The translations under genes were made by a program, and so were the position numbers. Of a stretch of 64,000 nt of DNA, positions 33,751 through 44,700 are shown in pieces. This stretch comes from Procambarus clarkii (taxonomy: Eukaryota; Arthropoda; Malacostraca; Decapoda; Cambaridae): the NCBI RefSeq assembly GCF_040958095.1, contig NC_091233.1, forward strand, positions 22,886,943 through 22,950,942, read 5' to 3'. Below the pieces are notes generated by a model. That model searched no databases. It was not told the DNA's origin and saw nothing but the letters and a program-made list of their open reading frames with translations. How positions within the stretch are numbered: the stretch's first letter is position 1; every line of letters begins with the position of its first letter.

Positions 33751-33777
33751 CTCCACTGTAACATAACGCCAAGGTTA

Positions 33778-33778
<1 letters not shown>

Positions 33779-33861
<83 letters not shown>
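33779..33861. repeat. (TA)n microsatellite
   Basis: About 82 bp of TA only 25 bp upstream of gene D's coding-exon acceptor. Confidence 0.97.
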
Positions 33862-33863
<2 letters not shown>

Positions 33864-34174
33864 CTTACCATTACTTCGATTCACACGATAAAATATTCTT
33901 GCTGACAATCTAATTTTAATCCTTTCACGCAGAATGTTATTTCGTTTGTGAAATAGTTAAGCTTTCTGGTGGAAATAAAATTTTCATTTTGAATTATATG
34001 GAAATTTTCACTCATGGATTCGCCAATACCTGGAAATTTTGTCCATCACGAATGCCGCCTAAACAAAAAAATAGTTGAAAATAGTTTTTGAGCATGATGT
34101 TATGAGAGATTACTCACCAGAGGTGAGTATGGTCTAGCTGGATCTATAAGGCTATGAGACGAAGGGTTACTCAC

Positions 34175-34243
34175 CTGTATATATTCAGCGGTGAGTCTCG
34201 GCCGACACAAGACAACACTCTCTACTCAAGCCTACTGCACACT
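34175..34243 (-). promoter_or_regulatory. Gene D predicted non-coding first exon and start site
   Basis: Initiator TCAGT (minus, 34,245-34,241) and donor CAG|GTGAGT (34,177-34,169), about 70 nt apart, nearly identical to the block upstream of gene A. The similarity extends upstream through GGGTGAGCCTCCTTACTCAT and GACTTCCTCATGGGG (34,249-34,284). The 5'UTR intron to 33,755 would be about 420 bp. Confidence 0.55.
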
Positions 34244-34424
34244 GAGGCTGGGTGAGCCTCCTTACTCATGACTTCCTCATGGGGAGGGGGGTGAGAGAGG
34301 GGGAGTGAGGGAGGTGAAGTGACTAAGAGAATCTATAATTCCCCTACCTTTCTTCCCTCTGTTATATCTTCCTTGTCTCCTCCTTCATCGATTCTCTCAT
34401 TCCTTTCGTGTTACCTAAATTTGT

Positions 34425-34655
34425 CGTTTAGAAATAATAGTTATAGAAAATTAATAGAATTATATAATAAAAATAATCGTTTAGAAATAATAGTTATAGA
34501 AAGTTAATAGAATTATATAATAAAAATAATCGTTTAGAAATAATAGAGTTATAGAAAGTTAATAAAGTTATATAATAAAAATAATCGTTTAGAAATAATA
34601 GTTATAGAAAGTTAATAGAGTTATATAATAGAAATAATCGTTTAGAAATAAGAGA
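34425..34655. repeat. About 60-bp AT-rich tandem repeats
   Basis: About four copies of a unit containing AATCGTTTAGAAATAATAGT and AGAAAGTTAATAGAATTATA, upstream of gene D's predicted start. Confidence 0.85.
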
Positions 34656-34659
34656 GTTT

Positions 34660-35263
34660 TCTAATGCTTTCATCAATTCGCCGTTTTCAAATTCAGCTCG
34701 GAAATTCATGGGTAAATATGGGCTTGGGAATATGGTAGTTGATTGTGAATCTATGGAGCGATTGTTTCAAGCGTAAGTTAGACATGTATGAATGAGTTTG
34801 GGGGGATTTAAATAGGAGCTGCCTCGTATGGACCAATACAGGTCTTCTGCAGTGTGTTTTATGGGTGTGAATCCTATACCACTTGTTGTATAATGTTCTA
34901 CAACACCCCTTATTGTATAATGACTCATACAGGTGTATAATAATGACTGGTATTAACATTATAATAGACTTAAGTGCAGCATAATATCTCATTAAAAATA
35001 ATCTCATATGTAAAATTTGCACTCAAGTATTCCTGAAAATTTTGATTGACATCAAATTTAAACAACAAATCGAATTAAAATAATCAATTCTTTCTGTATA
35101 CAAATGATTTTATAATAGTTACCGAGAGACTGTTCATCAATTACTTAATAATTGATTCTTCCCCTGTTCTTCTTCAGAGGCAATGTACAAGTTACTGGCT
35201 AGTCTCCAAGTCATCTGTAGACTACTGGCCAGTTTCTTGCCAGTTTGTAAGATGTCTTCAGAG
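34660..35263. other. Sequence between gene D promoter region and the giant element
   Basis: AT-rich with no recognised gene. The last six bases before the element, ACTGTT at 35,264-35,269, are repeated after its far end. Confidence 0.5.
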
Positions 35264-35269
35264 ACTGTT

Positions 35270-38200
35270 AGTAGTAGGGATGGCTCCACACAGGTACCTT
35301 TTTTTTCTGGGAGAAAAAAGGTACCTGTGCGCCCCAAGGGTTTCAGGTAAATTTAGAATATCCCCTGTGCGCCCCAAGGGTTTCAGGTAAATTTAGAAAA
35401 TCCCCTGTGCGCCCCAAGGGTTTTCAGGCGAATTTGGGGAGTCACAGATTTAGAATTAGGGAATTCTTATAATGAAAAATAATGTCATACGAGTTTGCTA
35501 AAGTTCTTATAAGAAAAATAATTTCCGAGACTTAGAAGTTTGTTAAGGCCTTATGGGAGAAATTCAAATAACATGTGTAGCACTTTAGGGCTTCCAGGAG
35601 AACTCTACGGACATATTTTACATGTTTTCAACTTACAAAATCGTCTATGTAAGCCTTAGTTATTCATATAAATTTAGAAAAGCACCTGTGTAAGTCATTG
35701 TTTTCAGGGTTTCGTACATCACACCCCCCTCCCTCTCCCCCTTACCTCGCAATCTGTCGCATCACCTTTATTTACTTTGCGCCCAGCCAGTCAGTCGGCT
35801 CTTAATCTTATCTTATCTTATCCATAATATCTGGACCGTCCCTCCTCTCTCTCTCTCTCTCTCTCCTTTCATTCAGTTCAACTATTTTCCAACATCGTAT
35901 GTTTGCTCCTTTTCATTAAGCAAGTCAGTATGTTTGCTCCTTTTCATTAAGCAAGTCAGTTTTACACAAATAAATCATGTTAGTAAGCAAGTTCTAGCTC
36001 ACGTTCCCCACCTTAGTCCCCTGTCGTATAAAGAATACTATCATTCCAATCCCTCTAAAATTTTTAAATAATCATATTTCAAATGTAGTTCAATACAGTA
36101 ATTAGTTACCAAGCTCCAGCTCTTGTCCTCCGCCTTAGCTCTCTCTCGTATCTTCGTTAGTATCAGTCCAATTTCCCTGAAATTTCTACCCTCTGTATTT
36201 CAGACATAGTTTAGTAAATGCAAACAATTATCAAACTCTAGCTCTTGTCCCCAGCTTAGTTCATTTGTACAAAATCATTAGTAACAGTCCAAATTTCCCT
36301 GAAATTTCTACCCTCTGTATTTCAGACATAGTTTAGTAAATGCAAACAATTATCAAACTCTAGCTCTTGTCCCCAGCTTAGTTCATTTGTACAAAATCAT
36401 TAGTAACAGTCCAAATTCCCTGAAATTTCTACCCTCTGTATTTCAGACACCGTAAATAAGATCAAAACAGTTACCAAGCTCCAGCTCTTGTCCTCCGCCT
36501 TAGCTCTCTCTCGTATCTTCGTTAGTAACAGATCAATTCCCCTGAAATTTCTACCCTCTGTATTTCAGACACCGTAAATAAAATCAAAATAGTTATCGAG
36601 CTCCAGCTCTCGTCCCCGCCTTAATTCTCTTTCGTATCTTTGTAAATAACCCATCAATTTCCCTAAAATTAAAAGCAGACATACTTCAAAGTTAGTAAAT
36701 AAGATCAAGTCAGTTACTGAGCTCCAGCTCTCGTCCCCGCCTTAGTTCTCTTTCATATCTTTGTAAATAAACCATCAATTTCCCTGAAATTTTTACCCTC
36801 TGTATTTCAGACATAGTTTAGTAAATGCAAACAATTATAAAACTCTAGCTCTTGTCCTCTGTCCAAGCTCACTTTTGTAAAATCATTACTCTCAGTCCAA
36901 ATCACCCAACTACATTTTCAGACATAGTAAATAAAAACCAGTTCAGTTATCAAGTTTCAACTCTTGTGCCCCAGCTTAGTTCTTTTGTACAAGTTCTTTA
37001 TTTTCCAACTAAATCACCCTGAGATTTAAGATCACCGTATTTCTAACGTAGTAAAATTAATCGGGGCATTAACCAAGCTCCATTTCCTCAGCCTTAGATC
37101 ATCAGACATAAATATATTCGATCAAGTCCCTCTCCAGCCTATCTGTTTATCAGAGTATTTACTTTACCCTTCTCATCCCCAACGTATCAATCCCCAACGT
37201 ATCAAAACCTTCAATAATCATACTGTATTTGCATATTTTTTCTATATTCAGCTGTGTTCTTCACATTTTGTCCATGTTTTCTATGTTCACTCCATGTTCT
37301 TCAAAATGTTCACAGTCCCATTCAGTTCATATTTTCACAAGTATCTCCATTTTTTATGTAATCTTTCTCTTAGTCTCATTATGTTCTCTACAAATTCTAG
37401 TCATATTTTCTATGTTTTCATATTCATCACATGTTCTCTTTACAACTTTTATACTCAATATTCATGCTAACTTCCATATTTTGTGTTCTTTGTCAATATT
37501 CATGTTCTCAATGTTCTTAGCTTGTTCTTCACATGTTCAGTGTTCATTCTTTGTATTCCCTATGTTCCTTATCATGTCTTCATATTCTCTATAAGTTCAT
37601 ATTCCCTGCATGTTCACTCTATTCATCAACTGTTTCTTACATGTTTTCTGTGTTCACCGTATGTTCACTGTGTTCATTCCCTTACTTAACCTCAATTTTT
37701 TATGTTCTTTGTTTCTTCCATTCACTAACTAGTTCTTTGTCAAATAATATTATACTGCATTACAGTTCCCTCAACAATTTTAGTCACCAAGTTTTATTTT
37801 CAAAACTATATCAAAGTAATTCTCGTTGTCAACTTAATAGTTCTACCAGCCATGTTCTTAAACAAATCTACACTTTATTCAGTTCCAAATTTACAAAAGA
37901 CAAACCTTTCTTGTAACTTCTTAACTAAAAATCTTTCGCCAATCAACTGAAACATAGTCACTTTCCTCATTTCTCAACTAACTTATTATCCAATCAACCA
38001 AAAAATTGTCAAAGGAATCTTTCCAACACTGTTCATAACTAAACCTATTATCCAGTCAACTAAAAATAGTCAGAAATAGCCTCGTTCAACACTGTTCTTA
38101 ACTAAAACAACCTTTCTCTTAGCTAAAAATTGTCAAAGGAAACTTTTTCAGCACTTTCTTAACAGGTGCTATGTTTCATCAAGAAAAAATGTCAAAGGAA

Positions 38201-41074
38201 ACTTTCCAAAACTGTTCATAACTAGCTTTTATCCATCGTCAATCAACTAAAAATAATAACTTTCATCATTTCTTAACTAAACATATTCCCCATTCATCAG
38301 AAAATAACCGTGTTCATCATGTTTCATTGTCATTTCTTAACTAAAATTATCTGCCAATCATCAGAAAAAGTCATGTTCATCATGTTTTGGCTTTTGCTCA
38401 ACTAAAAGTATTCATCGGGCAACTAAAAATAGTTACTTCATCATGTTTCCTTGTCATTTCTTAACTGAAATATCACTTCTCTCATCTGAAAATAGTCAGG
38501 ATTAACCTCATTCAACACCGTTCTTAACTAAAACAACCTTTCGCTTAGCTAAAAATTGTCAAAGGAATCTTTTCAGCAGTGTTCATAACTAACTTTATCC
38601 ATCGTCAAGTAAGAAAATATAGTCAAAGATATCTATCATCGTCGTTCTTAACTGACATTTATACTTTGTGGAGCACTAAAATAGTCAAATGTAACTTTTT
38701 CAACACTTTCGTAACTAAAATTATATGTCGCTAAGTAAGAAAAATAGTCAAAGGTGCTCTCCGTTACACCAAAGTTACTCTTCGAGAAATCAAAGACACT
38801 CTTCAATACATCAAGGACTTACTCAAAGACACCAAAGTTACACTCTAAGACATCCTTCGAGACATCAAAGACTTCAATGGGACTCTTCCATTCATCAAAG
38901 ACATTCTCTAAGCCCTCAAAGTTATTCTCAGCACAATCAAAAGTTATTCCAAGACAACAAAAAGTCATTCTCAGAGCTATCAAAATTATTCTCGGAGTCA
39001 TCAAAAGGTATTCTCTAACTCACTTTTGGTCATTAAAGTTAATTTCTATGTTATAAAAGTTGGTCTCAGAGACATCTAAAGTTAATCTTAGAGTTATCAA
39101 ATGTAATCTCTAACTCTCTTTTGTTCATCAAAGTTGATCTCAGAGTTAACAAAGGTAATCTCTAACTCACTCTCGTTCATCAAAGTTATTCAAAGAGCTA
39201 ACAAAAGTTATTCTCAGAGTCACCTTCGTTCTTCAGAGAAACTTTCCAAAACATCTTTATTCATCAAAGTTATTCTCAGAGGCATAAAAGTCATTCTCAG
39301 AGCTATCAAACTTGTTCTCAAAGTCATCAAACTTATTCACAGAGTCATCAAAGTTAATCTAAGACATCATTTTTCATCAAAGATATTCTCTCTAAGCCAT
39401 CAATGTTCTTCTCTAAGACATAAAAGTTATTCTCAGAGTCACCTTCGTTCGTCAGAGAAACTTTCAAAACATCTTTGTTCATCAAACTTGTTTTCAAAGT
39501 CATCAAAAGTTAATCTAAGACATCTTCTTTCATCAAAGTTATTTTCAGAGACATCTAAAGTTATTCTCAGAGCTATCAAACTTGTTCTCAGAGTCATCAA
39601 ATGTTATTCTCGAAGTCATCAAAGTTATTTTCAGAGACATCTAAAGTTAATTTCTATGTTATAAAGTTATTCTCAGAGACATCTAAAGTTAATCTTGGTC
39701 ATCAAAGTTATTTTCAGAGACATCTAAAGTTAATTTCTATGTTATAAAGTTATTCTCAGAGACATCTAAAGTTAATCTCAGAGTTATCCAAAGACATTCT
39801 CAAAGTCATCTAAAGTTATTCTCTAAGACATCAAAGTTATTCAAAGAGCTAACAAAAGTTATTCTCTAAGTAACCTTTCGTTCATCAGAGAAGCTTTCTA
39901 AGACATCTTCGTTCATCAATGTTGATCTCTAAGTCACTTTTGTTCATCAAAGAAACTCTCCTTCTTCCATCAAGTTATACGTTAAGACAACATTGTTGTT
40001 CTCTAAGACATCTTCAGGCATAAAATTTCTCCCCAAATGTAACTAGTTCAGCTTTTCATATCAAACTTACACTTCTGTTAAATATATTTTCTTAGACATT
40101 TTACCCTAAAACTGTTCTCTGAACTACACTGTTCAAACCTACGTAACCTATCCTCTCCACCCAATGTTACTTAGTTAACGTAACGTTCCTAAACCTAGCT
40201 TTACCTATCCTAACATACCTTACCTTACCTTCCCTATCTTACCTAACTTTACCTATCCTAACATAACTTACCTTACCTTCCCTAACTTAACCTAACTTTA
40301 CCTATCCTAACTTAACTTGCCTTTCATAACCTATCTTTACCTATCCTAACATAACTTACCTTACCTTCCCTATCTTACCTAACTTTACCTATCCTAACAT
40401 AACTTACCTTACCTTCCCTAACTTAACCTAACTTTACCTATCCTAACTTAACTTGCCTTTCATAACCTATCTCTACCTATCCTAACATAACTTACCTTAC
40501 CTTCCCTATCTTACCTAACTTTACCTATCCTAACATAACTTACCTTACCTTCCCTAACTTAACCTAACTTTACCTATCCTAACTTAACTTACCTAACTTA
40601 TTCTGCTTAACATAACTTACCTTACCTTACCTATCTTACCTAACTTTACATATCTTACCTAACTTTACCTATCCTATCCTAACCTAACTTGCTTTACCTA
40701 ACTTAATCTTACATTCCCAAACTGATGTATCCTAACTTATCTAGTCAAACCAGACATGATCTAACTTACATAAGTATTCCTTCTTGTCTTTTGTGTTTCG
40801 TCAATCATTGTCTCATATTCATTTACTCATTTCATTAGTTAATTTCTCAAATGGTCACTTATGCATTTCAAGTGCTATTTGTTAGAGATTGGATATTTAA
40901 GCATTTCAAAGAATTTTTGTTATATATGGGCATTTACTCATTTCAAGGGTTAATTTCTCAAATGGACGTTTTTGCATTTCAAGTGTTATTTGTTTAAGAT
41001 TGGGTATTTAACCATTTCAAAGGATTTTTGTTATATATGGGAACTTACTCGTTTCAAGGGCTAATTTCTCAAAT
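35270..41074 (+). repeat. Left arm of the giant element (5,805 bp)
   Basis: Built of successive blocks. There is a terminal hairpin with GGTACC (35,288-35,327), three 40-bp copies containing CCTGTGCGCCCCAAGGG (35,323-35,430) and AT-rich sequence. About eight 120-bp units with CCCTCTGTATTTCAGACA follow (36,030-37,030), then an ATGTTC-rich block (37,230-37,690) and degenerate units with AACTAAAAATAGTCAAAGG (37,900-38,720). Units with CATCAAAGTTATTCTCAGAG (38,750-39,980), TTACCTATCC/TAACTTACC units (40,140-40,740) and 110-bp units with GCATTTCAAGTG (40,830-41,074) complete it. C clearly exceeds G on this strand. Confidence 0.9.
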
Positions 41075-41723
41075 GGTCATTTTTGCAGATCAAGGGTTAT
41101 TTGTTAAAGTTCATCAAGTTGCCCATAAGTTGTATTTATTATGTTTGTTATCTTATGTTCATATTCCCCAACCCCTTAACCTAACCTCTTGTAATCTTAG
41201 TGTATTTAGTAGGTTCTATCTTATGTTCTTATTCCCCAACCCCTTAACCTAACCTTTCAGATGTAGTTTGTTGAATATATTATCCTTTTCCTAACCTTTC
41301 AGATGTAGTTTTGTTTCTCCTTTTTGTATATTTTTACCCAAACCCACCATCCCACTTATCCTTCTTTCCTTCTTTACTTTGTTTTCACATATAAGTTCAT
41401 TCTTTATCATAGTAATAATAAAAATTACAATAGTAAAGTCTCAGATCTACTGAGACTTGAAATTGAGAAACAAGAGCTCAAGGGAGTGAGAGCATGAAAG
41501 AAGAGCAAGGAGTAAGAGAGAGGGGGCGGAAGAAAATGTGACCAAAGAAGAGAGAATGAGAGAGAGTGTGGGCATGGGAGCACTAAGACTTGAATTGAGA
41601 AAAAGAAAAACTAAGTGAATGAGAATGAGAGTGTGAGAATGGGAGCAATAAGACTTGAATTGAGAAAAAGAAAAACTAAGTGAATGAGAATGAGGGTGTG
41701 AGAATGGGAGCAATAAGACTTGA
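41075..41723. other. Spacer of the giant element (649 bp)
   Basis: The only part not present twice. The left half continues the pyrimidine-rich style (CCCCAACCCCTTAACCTAAC repeats near 41,170-41,255). The right half is purine-rich with about three 65-bp copies of GGGAGCAATAAGACTTGAAT-type sequence (41,577-41,720). The switch of strand bias lies at about 41,405-41,440, next to a 7-bp-stem hairpin GTCTCAG...CTGAGAC (41,437-41,455). No gene recognised. Confidence 0.8.
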
Positions 41724-44700
41724 ATTTGAGAAATTAGCCCTTGAAACGAGTAAGTTCCCATATATAACAAAAATCCTTTGAAATGGTTAAATACCCAATC
41801 TTAAACAAATAACACTTGAAATGCAAAAACGTCCATTTGAGAAATTAACCCTTGAAATGAGTAAATGCCCATATATAACAAAAATTCTTTGAAATGCTTA
41901 AATATCCAATCTCTAACAAATAGCACTTGAAATGCATAAGTGACCATTTGAGAAATTAACTAATGAAATGAGTAAATGAATATGAGACAATGATTGACGA
42001 AACACAAAAGACAAGAAGGAATACTTATGTAAGTTAGATCATGTCTGGTTTGACTAGATAAGTTAGGATACATCAGTTTGGGAATGTAAGATTAAGTTAG
42101 GTAAAGCAAGTTAGGTTAGGATAGGATAGGTAAAGTTAGGTAAGATATGTAAAGTTAGGTAAGATAGGTAAGGTAAGGTAAGTTATGTTAAGCAGAATAA
42201 GTTAGGTAAGTTAAGTTAGGATAGGTAAAGTTAGGTTAAGTTAGGGAAGGTAAGGTAAGTTATGTTAGGATAGGTAAAGTTAGGTAAGATAGGGAAGGTA
42301 AGGTAAGTTATGTTAGGATAGGTAGAGATAGGTTATGAAAGGCAAGTTAAGTTAGGATAGGTAAAGTTAGGTTAAGTTAGGGAAGGTAAGGTAAGTTATG
42401 TTAGGATAGGTAAAGTTAGGTAAGATAGGGAAGGTAAGGTAAGTTATGTTAGGATAGGTAAAGATAGGTTATGAAAGGCAAGTTAAGTTAGGATAGGTAA
42501 AGTTAGGTTAAGTTAGGGAAGGTAAGGTAAGTTATGTTAGGATAGGTAAAGTTAGGTAAGATAGGGAAGGTAAGGTAAGGTATGTTAGGATAGGTAAAGC
42601 TAGGTTTAGGAACGTTACGTTAACTAAGTAACATTGGGTGGAGAGGATAGGTTACGTAGGTTTGAACAGTGTAGTTCAGAGAACAGTTTTAGGGTAAAAT
42701 GTCTAAGAAAATATATTTAACAGAAGTGTAAGTTTGATATGAAAAGCTGAACTAGTTACATTTGGGGAGAAATTTTATGCCTGAAGATGTCTTAGAGAAC
42801 AACAATGTTGTCTTAACGTATAACTTGATGGAAGAAGGAGAGTTTCTTTGATGAACAAAAGTGACTTAGAGATCAACATTGATGAACGAAGATGTCTTAG
42901 AAAGCTTCTCTGATGAACGAAAGGTTACTTAGAGAATAACTTTTGTTAGCTCTTTGAATAACTTTGATGTCTTAGAGAATAACTTTAGATGACTTTGAGA
43001 ATGTCTTTGGATAACTCTGAGATTAACTTTAGATGTCTCTGAGAATAACTTTATAACATAGAAATTAACTTTAGATGTCTCTGAAAATAACTTTGATGAC
43101 CAAGATTAACTTTAGATGTCTCTGAGAATAACTTTATAACATAGAAATTAACTTTAGATGTCTCTGAAAATAACTTTGATGACTTCGAGAATAACATTTG
43201 ATGACTCTGAGAACAAGTTTGATAGCTCTGAGAATAACTTTAGATGTCTCTGAAAATAACTTTGATGAAAGAAGATGTCTTAGATTAACTTTTGATGACT
43301 TTGAAAACAAGTTTGATGAACAAAGATGTTTTGAAAGTTTCTCTGACGAACGAAGGTGACTCTGAGAATAACTTTTATGTCTTAGAGAAGAACATTGATG
43401 GCTTAGAGAGAATATCTTTGATGAAAAATGATGTCTTAGATTAACTTTGATGACTCTGTGAATAAGTTTGATGACTTTGAGAACAAGTTTGATAGCTCTG
43501 AGAATGACTTTTATGCCTCTGAGAATAACTTTGATGAATAAAGATGTTTTGGAAAGTTTCTCTGAAGAACGAAGGTGACTCTGAGAATAACTTTTGTTAG
43601 CTCTTTGAATAACTTTGATGAACGAGAGTGAGTTAGAGATTACCTTTGTTAACTCTGAGATCAACTTTGATGAACAAAAGAGAGTTAGAGATTACATTTG
43701 ATAACTCTAAGATTAACTTTAGATGTCTCTGAGACCAACTTTTATAACATAGAAATTAACTTTAATGACCAAAAGTGAGTTAGAGAATACCTTTTGATGA
43801 CTCCGAGAATAATTTTGATAGCTCTGAGAATGACTTTTTGTTGTCTTGGAATAACTTTTGATTGTGCTGAGAATAACTTTGAGGGCTTAGAGAATGTCTT
43901 TGATGAATGGAAGAGTCCCATTGAAGTCTTTGATGTCTCGAAGGATGTCTTAGAGTGTAACTTTGGTGTCTTTGAGTAAGTCCTTGATGTATTGAAGAGT
44001 GTCTTTGATTTCTCGAAGAGTAACTTTGGTGTAACGGAGAGCACCTTTGACTATTTTTCTTACTTAGCGACATATAATTTTAGTTACGAAAGTGTTGAAA
44101 AAGTTACATTTGACTATTTTAGTGCTCCACAAAGTATAAATGTCAGTTAAGAACGACGATGATAGATATCTTTGACTATATTTTCTTACTTGACGATGGA
44201 TAAAGTTAGTTATGAACACTGCTGAAAAGATTCCTTTGACAATTTTTAGCTAAGCGAAAGGTTGTTTTAGTTAAGAACGGTGTTGAATGAGGTTAATCCT
44301 GACTATTTTCAGATGAGAGAAGTGATATTTCAGTTAAGAAATGACAAGGAAACATGATGAAGTAACTATTTTTAGTTGCCCGATGAATACTTTTAGTTGA
44401 GCAAAAGCCAAAACATGATGAACATGACTTTTTCTGATGATTGGCAGATAATTTTAGTTAAGAAATGACAATGAAACATGATGAACACGGTTATTTTCTG
44501 ATGAATGGGGAATATGTTTAGTTAAGAAATGATGAAAGTTATTATTTTTAGTTGATTGACGATGGATAAAAGCTAGTTATGAACAGTTTTGGAAAGTTTC
44601 CTTTGACATTTTTTCTTGATGAAACATAGCACCTGTTAAGAAAGTGCTGAAAAAGTTTCCTTTGACAATTTTTAGCTAAGAGAAAGGTTGTTTTAGTTAA

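Noticed and set aside
37229-39664. Paired ORFs of 60-176 residues in the giant element as accessory genes
   Set aside because: Low-complexity translations of tandem-repeat DNA with no family resemblance. Mirrored pairs reflect the inverted arms only.
40140-40740. Telomere-type TTAGG arrays (also 5,960-6,060 and 28,660-28,750)
   Set aside because: Units vary (TAACTTACC, TTACCTATCC, CCTAACC) and are not regular arthropod TTAGG repeats; they lie within mobile elements.
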